NCBI RefSeq assembly: GCF_002953715.1
Contig: NZ_CP025012.1
Coordinates: 1,922,001-1,986,000, forward strand
DNA length: 64,000 nucleotides
Direction: 5' to 3'
Source: Rhizobium leguminosarum
GTDB taxonomy: Bacteria; Pseudomonadota; Alphaproteobacteria; Rhizobiales; Rhizobiaceae
Positions 9,166 through 17,503 of the stretch are shown one piece after another (the stretch's first letter is position 1; each line of letters starts with the position of its first letter). The position numbers were made by a program, and so were the translations under genes. Under the pieces are notes generated by a model. The model saw only the letters and a program-made list of their open reading frames with translations. It ran no database searches and was not told where the DNA came from.

Positions 9166-9501
9166 ATGTCAGAAAATCACTTCGATCCTATGCTGGAAGA
9201 CCTGAAGAAACGGTCCGTCGACAGGCGTCTCGAGGCGGATATATTCGACGCTTCAGCTTTTGAGGCCTTGAAGGACCATCTTTGGCGAAAGGCGAAAGGT
9301 CTCAAGCGCAAGTCTTCCATCTCAAAGCAGGTTTTGTTCATCCTTCGGTCCGCCGCCGCCACGATACGAAGCCGGGCAGGATACCTTCCCAACGTGCACG
9401 AGCAGCTTCATTGGGCCAGCCATTTTGAGTTAATACTCGATCGACTGATAGCCGGTGAAAGGCTCGATGAGCGCCAACCCGGCGTCCCCCGCATCGTATA
9501 A
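9166..9501 (+). CDS. Hypothetical protein
   Basis: A 111-residue basic soluble protein without signal peptide or membrane segment. The N-terminus is acidic and helical (MSENHFDPMLEDLKKRSVD); the middle is Lys/Arg-rich. No family was recognised. The ATG follows GGGGATA at a normal spacing, and the gene starts 31 bases after the TSUP permease stop on the same strand, so the two may be cotranscribed. It ends shortly before a Rhizobium mosaic repeat. Confidence 0.6.
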   Translation: MSENHFDPMLEDLKKRSVDRRLEADIFDASAFEALKDHLWRKAKGLKRKSSISKQVLFILRSAAATIRSRAGYLPNVHEQLHWASHFELILDRLIAGERLDERQPGVPRIV

Positions 9502-9544
9502 CGAACCATCGCTCAGTTGATGGGTTCACGGCCTAAACACGTGT

Positions 9545-9617
9545 CGCGCAAAAGTGTGCAGCGGTTTTAGGATAATGACATGCATAAAAATAGAGACTTA
9601 AAGCGCGTCGCGCTTTA
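9545..9617. repeat. Rhizobium intergenic mosaic-type repeat, also end of holB
   Basis: The element contains the core CAAAAGTGTGCAGCGGTTTT shared with the element at 46120-46220, then a second palindrome TAAAGCGC GTC GCGCTTTA at 9599-9617. The last palindrome overlaps the holB stop codon (complement of 9615-9617), so it may also act as the 3' hairpin of the holB transcript. Confidence 0.65.
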
Positions 9618-10640
9618 GAGGCCTGGCTGCTTGATATCGGCGAGAATGCTGATGATCGTCTGCTTGCGGTCGAGATTGTAGCCATCGGAAACGGTGAGCC
9701 GCTCGGTGATTTCGGAATAGAGGCGCGCCAGCCGCTCCGCCGCGGCGATCTGCCCCTTGCCCGCTGCCGCGCGCGCCCGGTTCATGATGTCGTCGCCGAC
9801 ATGGCTGACGAAGAAATCGAATATCGTGTCGCTTTCCCGACCCGAAAGCGCGTCGGCCAGCCGATGCATTGCCTTGCGTGCTGTCGGTCCCTCGGCGGAA
9901 AGCATCTCGTCATAGGCGGCGATGATCTCGCCGCCGCCGTAGTTCAGGAGTTTGAGCGCCTCGCCGACGCTGCCCTTGGCGGCCGAAAGCACCGCCCCGC
10001 CTTCGCCTGATATGCCGAGATGGGCAAGGGCCGCGAAGAGTTCATCGTCGGCAAGCGGCGCCAGCTTCAGCGGCAGGCAGCGCGAGCGGATGGTCGGCAG
10101 CAGCCGTCCCGGCGCATGCGAGAGCACCAGGAACAGCGCCCGCTTCGGCGGTTCTTCCAGGATCTTCAGGATGGCGTTGGCGGCATTGCGGTTCATGTCG
10201 TCGGCCGGATCGATGATGACGATCCGCCAGTTGCCGGTGCCGGATGTCTGCGAGAAGAATTTGCCGGCGCGGCGCACCTCGTCGACTGTTATCGCCGATT
10301 TCACCTTGCCGGTCTTTTCGTCCACCGGCCGGGCAAGGTGCAGGAGATTGTGCGAGGCGCCCGACGCGATCTGCCGGCTGACGGGAGAGGCAGGATCCGG
10401 ATCGCCGATCGTTTCCGGCGCTGTCTCGGGATCGGAATGTGAGAGCACGTGATTGGCGAAGCGGAAGGCGAGCGTCGCCTTGCCGATGCCTTCCGGCCCC
10501 TCGATCAGGATGGCGTGATGGCCCTTGCCGGACCGGTAAGACTGCGCAAGAAACGCCTCCGCCTCCTTATGCCCGAACAGCCTGGTATTTTCCCCCGGCC
10601 AGATGGCGCCGTCGAGCAGTCCGGGCCTTTCCTCACTCAT
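9615..10640 (-). CDS. holB: DNA polymerase III subunit delta prime
   Basis: This 341-residue clamp-loader subunit belongs to the DnaX-like AAA+ family. The degenerate P-loop GPEGIGKAT is at residues 48-56; the segments IIDPADDMNRNAANAILKILEEPP and RSRCLPLKL correspond to the family's sensor and SRC regions. Delta prime is the stator of the clamp loader and is not itself an ATPase. The ATG at 10640 is eight bases after the tmk stop, indicating translation from the same transcript. The stop codon lies in a repeat palindrome. Confidence 0.93.
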   Translation of the reverse strand: MSEERPGLLDGAIWPGENTRLFGHKEAEAFLAQSYRSGKGHHAILIEGPEGIGKATLAFRFANHVLSHSDPETAPETIGDPDPASPVSRQIASGASHNLLHLARPVDEKTGKVKSAITVDEVRRAGKFFSQTSGTGNWRIVIIDPADDMNRNAANAILKILEEPPKRALFLVLSHAPGRLLPTIRSRCLPLKLAPLADDELFAALAHLGISGEGGAVLSAAKGSVGEALKLLNYGGGEIIAAYDEMLSAEGPTARKAMHRLADALSGRESDTIFDFFVSHVGDDIMNRARAAAGKGQIAAAERLARLYSEITERLTVSDGYNLDRKQTIISILADIKQPGL

Positions 10641-10648
10641 ACTGGGCC

Positions 10649-11329
10649 TCACTCATGATGTGCGGCTTCCGGCATTCGGGCACGGCCTGCGGGCGATAGC
10701 AGCTGTTTGACGATCGCCAGGATCTCGGCGCCGATCGTCTCTTCCGGCTGCATGGCGTTGACCACGTGGCAGCGCTCCGGCTCGCGGGCGGCGATATCGA
10801 GAAAAGCCTCGCGCCGTTTCTCGTGCGTTTCCAGCCGCTCCTTTTCGAAGCGATCGGGAGCATCGGCCGCAGCGCGCTTTTGCGCCCGCTCCAGCCCGAC
10901 CTTGGCGGGGATATCGAGGATCACAGTGCAATCCGGCATGACACCGTTGATGGCGATGCGCTGCAGCGTCTCGATGAAATCGGGCTCGAGATTGCCGGTG
11001 ACGCCCTGGTAGACGCGGGAGGAATCCATGAAGCGGTCGCAGAGCACGACCTTGCCTGATGCAAGGGCCGGCCGGATCACCTCTTCGACATGGTCGTTGC
11101 GGGCCGCGGCAAACAGGATCGCCTCCATCCGCGTGCCGAAGGCTTCGGCAGCCCCCGACAACAGCACATGGCGCACAGCTTCGGCGCCCGGCGATCCGCC
11201 TGGTTCGCGCGTCACCAGCACGTCGTGACCTTCGCCCTTCAGTGCCTCGGCGAGGCGGCGGATCTGCGTGGATTTCCCAGCGCCTTCCCCGCCTTCAAAC
11301 GTAACGAACAATCCCGTACCGGATGACAA
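10649..11329 (-). CDS. tmk: Thymidylate kinase
   Basis: This 226-residue P-loop kinase phosphorylates dTMP to dTDP. The Walker [12 protein letters not shown] is at residues 11-21, followed by the REPGGSP substrate motif and the DRF motif in [15 protein letters not shown]; a Lys/Arg-containing lid lies near [15 protein letters not shown]. No ATG is available near the start. The TTG at 11329, six bases after GGGAAG, gives the usual start [13 protein letters not shown]; a GTG at 11359 is the alternative. The gene is followed by holB in the same transcript. Confidence 0.93.
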   Translation of the reverse strand: MSSGTGLFVTFEGGEGAGKSTQIRRLAEALKGEGHDVLVTREPGGSPGAEAVRHVLLSGAAEAFGTRMEAILFAAARNDHVEEVIRPALASGKVVLCDRFMDSSRVYQGVTGNLEPDFIETLQRIAINGVMPDCTVILDIPAKVGLERAQKRAAADAPDRFEKERLETHEKRREAFLDIAAREPERCHVVNAMQPEETIGAEILAIVKQLLSPAGRARMPEAAHHE

Positions 11330-11462
11330 TGACAACTTCCCGCATTCCAGGCGCCGCACGCGCCCTGCTCCTTCTATCTATCCGAAGATATCAGGGAGGA
11401 AAACCTTTCGCCGCGGCGACATATTCACCTTTCCCGGCAAATTGCATGAAAGGACCGGGCTT

Positions 11463-12656
11463 TTAGCCGGGCGCGGACTTGTCCCAGAGCCAGGAGAAGA
11501 ACAGCGATTCGCCGAGTTCCAGCATGGCGTCGACCGCCCGGCTGCTGAGCGAGCCCTCGCCGACCGCCTGCACGGTATAGAGTGGCACTTCCCTGAGCAG
11601 CCGGCTGCCGGCGAAAATCCTGAGCGTGCCTGCCTGGGTATCCGGCTTGACCGGCGCCGTCAGCGGCCAGCGATAGATGATGCGCGCCGACAGCCGGTCG
11701 GGATTGCTGATTGGGATATAGACGCTGACCGGCGCCTTGGCGACGAGATCGACGGTGCGCGCCGTGCCGCCATAGACGCTGGCGGCACCGATCACTTCCT
11801 TCTCGCCGAAGATTTGCCGGTTCTCAAAGGCCGTCAGCCCCCATTCGAGCACCCGCTTGGCCTCCTCCGTCCGCTCCTTGTCGGAAGCGATGCCGGCAAG
11901 CGCCACAAACAACCGCCGGCCGTCGCGCTCAACCGACGCGACGATCGAATACCCCTCGCCCTCGGTAAAGCCGGTCGCCAGCCCATCAGCGCCGAGATCG
12001 AGCCCGAGCAGCGGATTGCGGTTGCGCTGGAAGATCTTGTTCCACTCGAAATCCGGCTGGACGAAATAGGGATAGAGGTTCGGATAGGTCTGCTGGAGGG
12101 CGGCGGCAAGCGTCACCATCTCGCGCGCCGTCACCTTGCTCTTGCCGTCGGGAAGGCCGGTGGAATTGCCGAACTCTGCCTTTTCCATGCCGAGCTCGCG
12201 GGCGCGGCGCGTCATCGACACGGCAAATTGCTGCTCGCTTCCGGCCATGCCTTCGGCGAGGATGATGCAGCTGTCATTGGCGCCCTGGATGGCGACGCCC
12301 TTGATCAGGTCCTCGACGCGCACGCGCGATTTCAAGCTGGCAAACATCGTTGCCGTCCGCGACGGCGCGCCGCCGGTGCGCCAGGCATATTCGGAAACGG
12401 GATATTCGGTATCGAGCGTGATCTGGCCCTTCGTCACCGCCTCGAAAACGAGATCCATCGTCATCAGCTTGGCGAGCGAAGCCGGCGAAAAGCCCTGGTC
12501 CTCGTTCTTGGCGAGAAGCACCGTGCCGGTGGCAGCCTCGATCATATAGGCCTGCGCCGCCTTGGTGGCAAAACCGGCGGCACCGCCATCGGCTGCAAAC
12601 GCGCCGGTGGCGAACGGCATCAGGCATGCAAGCAGGCGAAGCGCGGGCTTCAGCAT
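11463..12656 (-). CDS. D-alanyl-D-alanine carboxypeptidase family protein with altered motifs
   Basis: This 397-residue periplasmic protein has a signal peptide (MLKPALRLLACLMPFATGAFA), a peptidase S11 domain and a C-terminal beta domain typical of PBP5/DacC. The SxxK motif is intact (Ser60-Leu-Ala-Lys63). The SxN motif reads Gly125-Ala-Asn127 and the KTG motif reads Ala227-Thr-Gly229, so two of three usual catalytic motifs are changed. It may be a weak or regulatory peptidoglycan carboxypeptidase. The start at 12656 is preferred for its signal peptide and GGAA site; an ATG at 12668 is possible. It lies upstream of tmk on the same strand. Confidence 0.85.
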   Translation of the reverse strand: MLKPALRLLACLMPFATGAFAADGGAAGFATKAAQAYMIEAATGTVLLAKNEDQGFSPASLAKLMTMDLVFEAVTKGQITLDTEYPVSEYAWRTGGAPSRTATMFASLKSRVRVEDLIKGVAIQGANDSCIILAEGMAGSEQQFAVSMTRRARELGMEKAEFGNSTGLPDGKSKVTAREMVTLAAALQQTYPNLYPYFVQPDFEWNKIFQRNRNPLLGLDLGADGLATGFTEGEGYSIVASVERDGRRLFVALAGIASDKERTEEAKRVLEWGLTAFENRQIFGEKEVIGAASVYGGTARTVDLVAKAPVSVYIPISNPDRLSARIIYRWPLTAPVKPDTQAGTLRIFAGSRLLREVPLYTVQAVGEGSLSSRAVDAMLELGESLFFSWLWDKSAPG

Positions 12657-12727
12657 CGCAATTTCCATTTATGGAGCGGCTTATGTCGGCAGGTTAGAGC
12701 GAGGGGGAATCCGATGCAATGCCATGC

Positions 12728-13822
12728 TCAGCGCGCGGCGAATTTGGCCTGATGACGCTTGGCCGCGGCAAGGATCGAATCCTGCGTCAGCCCGTCATTG
12801 CGCACCATCACCGCATCGAAGGCGAGATCGACGGTCACCGTCTTCACCTCTTCGTTCTGGTAGCCGAGCGCCAGTGAATTCTGAGGCCGCTCATAGGGCA
12901 TCGGACCGATCTCCGGCAGCACGACCATCTGGTCCATCGCCTGCGCGCCATTGTTGAAGGACGGCGCTGATGGCGCGACCAGAACATGGGCAGCCGGTGC
13001 CGGAGCGGGTGCTGCGTTGTAGCGTGCGCTCGGCGTCGAGCCGGCATAGGAGGTTGCCGACATCGGCACCGGCACGTTGGACGGCGTCTCGTAGTCTTCC
13101 GAACTCTGCAGCTGGTCGCGGGTGATCTTGCGACTGTTGGAGGCGACCATGACGCCGGTTGCGATCTGGCCTTCCGGATTGACGCCGGGAATACGGCTGC
13201 CCTTCGGCGAATAGGAGGCCATCAGATAGGGCATGTCGTGGCCGTCCATGCGGGCGCGGCCGACATATTGCACGCGCACCTTGCCGGTGCCGCTGTGCTG
13301 CAGGTCCAGCATGTCAGCCGTCTTGTTGGAAAGGTCGATGATCCGGCCTTCGTGATAGGGGCCGCGATCGTTGACGCGCACGATGACGGAGGAACCACTT
13401 TCGAGATTGGTGACCCGCGCATAGCTCGGCAGCGGGAAGGTCGGATGCGCGGCGGAAAGATGCATCTGGTCGTAGACTTCGCCGTTCGCCGTCAGGCGCC
13501 CGTGAAAGGCCGAACCATACCAGGAGGCGACGCCGACCTTGTTATAGGCGAAGTCTTCCTTCGGGTAGTACCACCTGCCCTTCACCTCGTAGGGGTTGCC
13601 GACGATGTAGCGGCCGCCGCCCTTGGGGATATTGTTGCCGGTGGCGACCCGTGGGCTCGCCTTCACGCCATATTCGGATTCGGAGAAATATTCTTTGCCG
13701 TGGGATTTTTTCTTCGGCACTGCCTGTGTCGTGCCGCAGGCCGCAACCGTTGCACACATCGCCGAGATCGCCAGCCACCGTGCTGTCGTTGCGAAAGACG
13801 CCGCCCCGTATTCCAGTTTCAT
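12728..13822 (-). CDS. rlpA: Septal ring lytic transglycosylase RlpA family lipoprotein
   Basis: This 364-residue lipoprotein has a signal sequence ending in TVAAC, with Cys29 as the lipidated residue. The double-psi beta-barrel domain begins around residue 95 (VGVASWYGSAFHGRLTANGE) and contains VRVNDRGPYHEGRIIDLS, with the Asp/His catalytic region. RlpA cleaves naked glycan strands at the septum. The C-terminal 150 residues are Pro/Ala/Ser-rich, and no SPOR domain was recognised, so septal targeting is unproven. The ATG at 13822 is used rather than an upstream TTG. Confidence 0.87.
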   Translation of the reverse strand: MKLEYGAASFATTARWLAISAMCATVAACGTTQAVPKKKSHGKEYFSESEYGVKASPRVATGNNIPKGGGRYIVGNPYEVKGRWYYPKEDFAYNKVGVASWYGSAFHGRLTANGEVYDQMHLSAAHPTFPLPSYARVTNLESGSSVIVRVNDRGPYHEGRIIDLSNKTADMLDLQHSGTGKVRVQYVGRARMDGHDMPYLMASYSPKGSRIPGVNPEGQIATGVMVASNSRKITRDQLQSSEDYETPSNVPVPMSATSYAGSTPSARYNAAPAPAPAAHVLVAPSAPSFNNGAQAMDQMVVLPEIGPMPYERPQNSLALGYQNEEVKTVTVDLAFDAVMVRNDGLTQDSILAAAKRHQAKFAAR

Positions 13823-14218
13823 GTGCCCCACGCCGCTCAAAGATCGTTATGGTTAAGGAACCCTGCCCCATCCTGGGGCAATACCGCCTTATTCCCGCCC
13901 GCCTAACGAGGCTTTAATCTTGTTAAGTTCGTGGCAATTTTACGAACGATTTCGCAGCGATAGCGACAATTCTAATAATTATGGTTTATAAATCACTAAC
14001 GCGAACCCTCCCCGCCTGCCCTTCCGCCGCCGCAATGAGGCCTGAAATCATCGTGCCGATGCGGGGCATATGGTGAACATCCGGGCGCTTCCGGACGCCC
14101 CAAAAGCTCCATATTGAAACACGGTCTGCGCGTATTTCACGAGCGGCAGCACGGCACTACCTTGCCCATCCCGGCGATATGACGCTATGCACTCTCATCG
14201 CGGGTTGGGGGCATAAGA
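13823..14218. other. Intergenic region between rlpA and a secreted hypothetical gene
   Basis: This 396-base divergent region contains no gene that I can support. The centre (about 13930-14000) is AT-rich and probably holds promoters for both flanks. An inverted sequence CCGGGCG/CCGGACG lies around 14080-14100. No recognised operator was found. Confidence 0.5.
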
Positions 14219-14728
14219 ATGGGCCGAAAATTCATAAGCTTGATCTTGTTGATGGTGATATCAGCTTCATCGACCGTCGGCGCCGACGCGGAGGAAATTC
14301 CAGCCTATTGGCGCAAGACGATGACCAATGATCCCCAGACGAATTTTTATCTTGCCGAGAGCCTGAAACCCTTGCCGAACAAGGATGCCGAAACCCTCAA
14401 GGTGCTCCGGCTGTCGCTGATCGCCGGCAACCTATGCCTCGGCGCCGCCATCGACACCAAGACAGGCGATGCCTTTTTGCGGCGGGCTGGATATAATCAC
14501 ATCCGCGGAAAGGTCTGGGACGAAGCCACCTTCCTCGCCGACGACTGGTTCAAATATTTCAACTACCGCTCCCTCGCCCATCTCTGCGCTGGCATCGACT
14601 ATATTTTCGGGCCGGAGGGAAAACTGGTGCCCAATCTGGTAAAGCCCGGCAATGGTGAACCGAAGGGATCCTACGATCTCCAAAATCCCTACCTGCGGCT
14701 TCCACCCCTACGCAAGCCGAATGGGTAG
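14219..14728 (+). CDS. Secreted hypothetical protein
   Basis: A 169-residue protein with a clear signal peptide (MGRKFISLILLMVISASSTVGADA). The mature part is rich in Leu and aromatic residues, ends in a Pro-rich tail and includes CLGAAIDTKTGDAFLRRAGY. Two Cys residues (in NLCLGA and HLCAGID) could form a periplasmic disulfide. No known family was recognised. It is preceded by a 400-base intergenic region and followed by a short gap, so it probably has its own promoter. Confidence 0.6.
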   Translation: MGRKFISLILLMVISASSTVGADAEEIPAYWRKTMTNDPQTNFYLAESLKPLPNKDAETLKVLRLSLIAGNLCLGAAIDTKTGDAFLRRAGYNHIRGKVWDEATFLADDWFKYFNYRSLAHLCAGIDYIFGPEGKLVPNLVKPGNGEPKGSYDLQNPYLRLPPLRKPNG

Positions 14729-14844
14729 GTCACCTGGCCGACTGGATGTGATGCAACGCGGATCGCGTATTTGACTCTTCGTGGCTGTATGGGAACGAAA
14801 TGGCCGCCACGGGCTTTGAAGGTTTAGACCTTTGGAGGATCACC

Positions 14845-15048
14845 ATGAACGATGAAACCCTGACGCAGCTCGACACGGTCAGCCAACAGTTGCATGTCCG
14901 ATCTCGCGCGCTTTCCCAGCCAGATGAAGACAACGACATCGCAATCCTGATGTCGGCACTCGCGGTGACGATGGAGGCGGTTCGTTCTCTCTGCGAGGAT
15001 ATGAACCAGCTCAACGGTCCGAAGGGCCTTGGATCTGACGGGGGCTAG
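14845..15048 (+). CDS. Small hypothetical helical protein
   Basis: A 67-residue acidic protein predicted to be mostly helical (QLDTVSQQLHVRSRALSQ and DIAILMSALAVTMEAVRSL). The ATG is preceded by GGAGG at ideal spacing, which is the best evidence that it is real. It has no signal peptide, membrane segment or recognised family. A 21-base tandem repeat follows its stop. Confidence 0.6.
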   Translation: MNDETLTQLDTVSQQLHVRSRALSQPDEDNDIAILMSALAVTMEAVRSLCEDMNQLNGPKGLGSDGG

Positions 15049-15052
15049 CTCT

Positions 15053-15094
15053 CTCATGTCTCCCGCGCAATTCCTCATGTCTCCGGCGCAATTC
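15053..15094. repeat. Tandem 21-base direct repeat, two copies
   Basis: Two adjacent 21-base units, each CTCATGTCTCC followed by (C or G) and GCGCAATTC, differ at one position. They lie between two convergent genes (stops at 15048 and 15161). Confidence 0.8.
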
Positions 15095-15160
15095 ACGGAA
15101 AGCGTGCGCCGGGGAAAGTGATACGCGCGAAACACTTCTTCCACATCAGTGGACCGCCAC

Positions 15161-15487
15161 CTACGCTGCCGGTGGACGATACCGAATCGACTTCGCCTTT
15201 TCCAAGGCTTCGATCGTATCCTCGACGCTGAGCAGGACAGTGGTCTCCATGGAGCTGAGCGCGCCTCCTGCACCGATAGCAAGCGCGACTGCCGCCATCG
15301 ATACGTTATCGGGCGCCTCCCACAGATTCCAACCATCACGCTCGCCGAAGGCGTACCAGAATCCATGGAGCTTTCCGCCAACGGATTCAATGTAACTACG
15401 TGCCGCCTCTCGGCGATCCTCGGGGTTTTCGATCATCCGCGCCCACGTCTCGGGCGTATAGCTAAAGCGCGTGAGATATATGGCCAT
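15161..15487 (-). CDS. GYD domain-containing protein
   Basis: A 108-residue protein of the GYD/dimeric alpha-beta barrel type, with start MAIYLTRFSYTPETW. Segments VGGKLHGFWYAFGERDGW and AAVALAIGAGGALSS carry the family's central strand and helix. Members are small soluble proteins of unknown function, perhaps ligand-binding dimers. The ATG at 15487 is preceded by GAGGAA. It is convergent with the small gene at 14845 and lies upstream, on the opposite strand, of tRNA-Ser. Confidence 0.75.
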   Translation of the reverse strand: MAIYLTRFSYTPETWARMIENPEDRREAARSYIESVGGKLHGFWYAFGERDGWNLWEAPDNVSMAAVALAIGAGGALSSMETTVLLSVEDTIEALEKAKSIRYRPPAA

Positions 15488-15776
15488 GGTTTGCTTCCTC
15501 CCCGGCACAACACAGTAAGCGCTCAAGCCGGGGCGAACGCGAGTCATTTCCAATGTGCGGAACAGGCCGCTCTGCCTGTTTCGTTTCGCAAAGAGGCAGA
15601 GACTTATGCGCCGGAACTGCGATCGGCGAAGATACCGGCAAATGCTGCAGAGCAAGTTGACGCTGCTATCAAAGCTGCTAAAAAGCCTGCCATCGAGTGA
15701 TTGGGTAGCAAATCGGCCGCAATGTCCGGTTGGTAGAAATCAACAGAATGTTGATGTCTCAACCTTTCAATCAGAT

Positions 15777-15866
15777 GGAAGAGTGTCCGAGTGGTTTAAG
15801 GAACCGGTCTTGAAAACCGGCGTGCGGGAAACCGTACCGTGGGTTCGAATCCCACCTCTTCCGCCA
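15777..15866 (+). tRNA. tRNA-Ser (anticodon UGA)
   Basis: The 90-base gene folds as a class II tRNA. The acceptor stem GGAAGAG pairs with CTCTTCC (15856-15862), followed by discriminator G and an encoded CCA. The anticodon arm CCGGT-CTTGAAA-ACCGG gives anticodon TGA. A long variable arm (GTGCGGGAAACCGTAC region) and the T-loop GGTTCGAATCC are present. Confidence 0.97.
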
Positions 15867-16777
15867 TCTTATATTGATTTTGTTGGATAATTTCCGCTTT
15901 CTGCCCGGGAGTTGTACGCTTATCATAACCCTGATTCTCGTATGAAAAACCGCCAGCTGGTGAGGCCGGCGGCGGGCTATGGTAGGGCTTCCGTTTTACG
16001 GTCGCCCCGATGATCGACTGGACGGATCGGCCAAGCAACTAGGGCCCTCAGAGCGCGTGTCGTACTTCTCGTCGTACCGTGGTTATTGGGCCTTCCTCAC
16101 CTAGCCCTAAATCAGCACCCCCTAATCCTTGCGAAAATTCACGAGGCGCATAAATTCAATCTATCAGATGGCTTTTGCTGGTGACCACGGATGTACTGGC
16201 ACCGTGCTGATGCAATCAAAGAAGGTCGGCGCGAGCATTCGCCCGACCTTTCTTTTCATCCAAGACCGTTCTGTGGCCACTGCCCCGACACCTTAATTTC
16301 CTGGCAGCACAGCTGGTCAGAGGTTGGCTTTCTCTGAAGTAATCGGTGAGCCTCACGCCTGCTCCTTTGCGTCGCCGATGAGATGATGTACAGGCTGCGG
16401 CAGGACGCGACTGCCATTAACTTAAGAATGGGGTCGGGCGGCAGATTGACGTCACGTCGCTGCCACGAGATCACGTGGCCGTCCTCTGAGCCGGCGTCGC
16501 AAAGACGTCCCGACATGACACGGCAACCTTGCAGGGCTAAAGTCACCCCGAGTTAGGTTTGCTTCAATCCTCCAATTGAGCCGCTTTAGGCTCTCGGCGT
16601 TCGCGCAGCTTGTTCCTGGGCCGAAAGCAGCCGCCGCCTATCCCGGCTGATTTGATATCACTGGGGCTGCAACAGCAAGGGAAACGGCCGTGATAGCGGC
16701 GCCCTCAAGGTTCTTCGAATTTTCCAGATTTTGGTATACCCAGTGTCTTAAGCGGCCAACAAGCGCGAGGCTCCTTT
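15867..16777. other. Long region without a recognisable gene, downstream of tRNA-Ser
   Basis: This 911-base stretch has no open frame with credible start, codon use or family resemblance on either strand. It contains a terminator-like hairpin with a T tract at 16220-16257 that ends no visible gene, and a TTGGTATACC palindrome at 16731-16740 just before the BKACE gene. It may hold a non-coding RNA or decayed genes; neither can be proved here. Confidence 0.5.
16220..16257 (+). terminator. Orphan rho-independent terminator
   Basis: GAAGGTCGG and CCGACCTTTC form a stem with an inner GCG/CGC extension, followed by CTTTT. No coding gene ends just upstream; the nearest plus-strand feature is tRNA-Ser, about 350 bases before. 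Confidence 0.55.
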
Positions 16778-17503
16778 ATGATCGTTCAAGCTTGCATCAA
16801 CGGCGCACGGTCGAGGGATTTCCATCCGCTCCTTCCGCTGACGATCGATGCCATGGTGCGCGATGCCGCCGCTTCGGTCGCTGCGGGCGCCGCGGAGCTC
16901 CACATTCATCCGCGCGGAGCCGATGGCAAAGAGAGCCTTGCCGCCGTCGACGACACGGTCGGTGCGATTCGCCGTGTCTGTCCAGGAACGCTGATCGGCG
17001 TTTCCACAGGCGCCTGGATCGAAGGCGATCGGGAGAAAACGCGGGAAGCCATCCGCCGCTGGTCTGTCCTGCCGGATTATGCGTCAGTGAACCTGTCGGA
17101 AGACGATGCGCCTGGTGTCATCCAGCTGCTCCGGCAAAAGGGCGTCGGGATTGAAGTCGGGCTGGCATCAGTCGCCGATGCGGAGCGCTACACCAGCCTC
17201 GGAGATCATAAGCGGGTCTTTCGACTGTTGATCGAGCTCGACGACGAACAGGACCTGCAGCGCGCATGTGATATCAGGGATGGCATTATCGAGGTGCTCG
17301 AGCGCAGCCGCGTCAATCGGCCGATCCTTCTGCACGGTTTCGACGGGACTGTCTGGCCCTTCGTCAGATCGGCGCGCGAGCGACACTATTCCACCCGCAT
17401 CGGCCTTGAAGATGGCAAGCACCTTCCAGATGAAACAATTGCGAGTGACAATGCCGCATTGGTCGCTGCGGCCGTTGCAATCTTCCGCGGCCAATCGAAC
17501 TGA
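16778..17503 (+). CDS. BKACE family (3-keto-5-aminohexanoate cleavage enzyme, DUF849) protein
   Basis: A 241-residue TIM-barrel protein of the beta-keto acid cleavage family. The zinc-binding pair is in ELHIHPRG (His42, His44); other family segments are QACINGARSRDFHPLLP, SVNLSEDDAP and ILLHGFDGTVWPF. The family condenses a beta-keto acid with acetyl-CoA to give acetoacetate and a CoA ester. It is shorter than the usual 270-310 residues, as in a known compact subgroup. No pathway genes adjoin it, so the substrate is unknown. A GGTATACC palindrome lies about 37 bases upstream. Confidence 0.8.
   Translation: MIVQACINGARSRDFHPLLPLTIDAMVRDAAASVAAGAAELHIHPRGADGKESLAAVDDTVGAIRRVCPGTLIGVSTGAWIEGDREKTREAIRRWSVLPDYASVNLSEDDAPGVIQLLRQKGVGIEVGLASVADAERYTSLGDHKRVFRLLIELDDEQDLQRACDIRDGIIEVLERSRVNRPILLHGFDGTVWPFVRSARERHYSTRIGLEDGKHLPDETIASDNAALVAAAVAIFRGQSN

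Noticed and set aside
14152..14165. GGCAC...TTGC sequence resembling a sigma-54 promoter before the gene at 14219
   Set aside because: The spacer is one base too short for the -24/-12 consensus.
15796..16038. 80-codon minus-strand frame across tRNA-Ser containing VGFEPT-like residues
   Set aside because: It is antisense to the tRNA-Ser gene and is a known type of false protein produced by tRNA-Ser sequences.
16256..16546. 96-codon minus-strand frame after the orphan terminator
   Set aside because: No ribosome site, no family, unusual amino acid composition; treated as non-coding.
15777..16777. Integrated element at tRNA-Ser
   Set aside because: No integrase and no second copy of the tRNA 3' end were seen, so no attachment site can be called.
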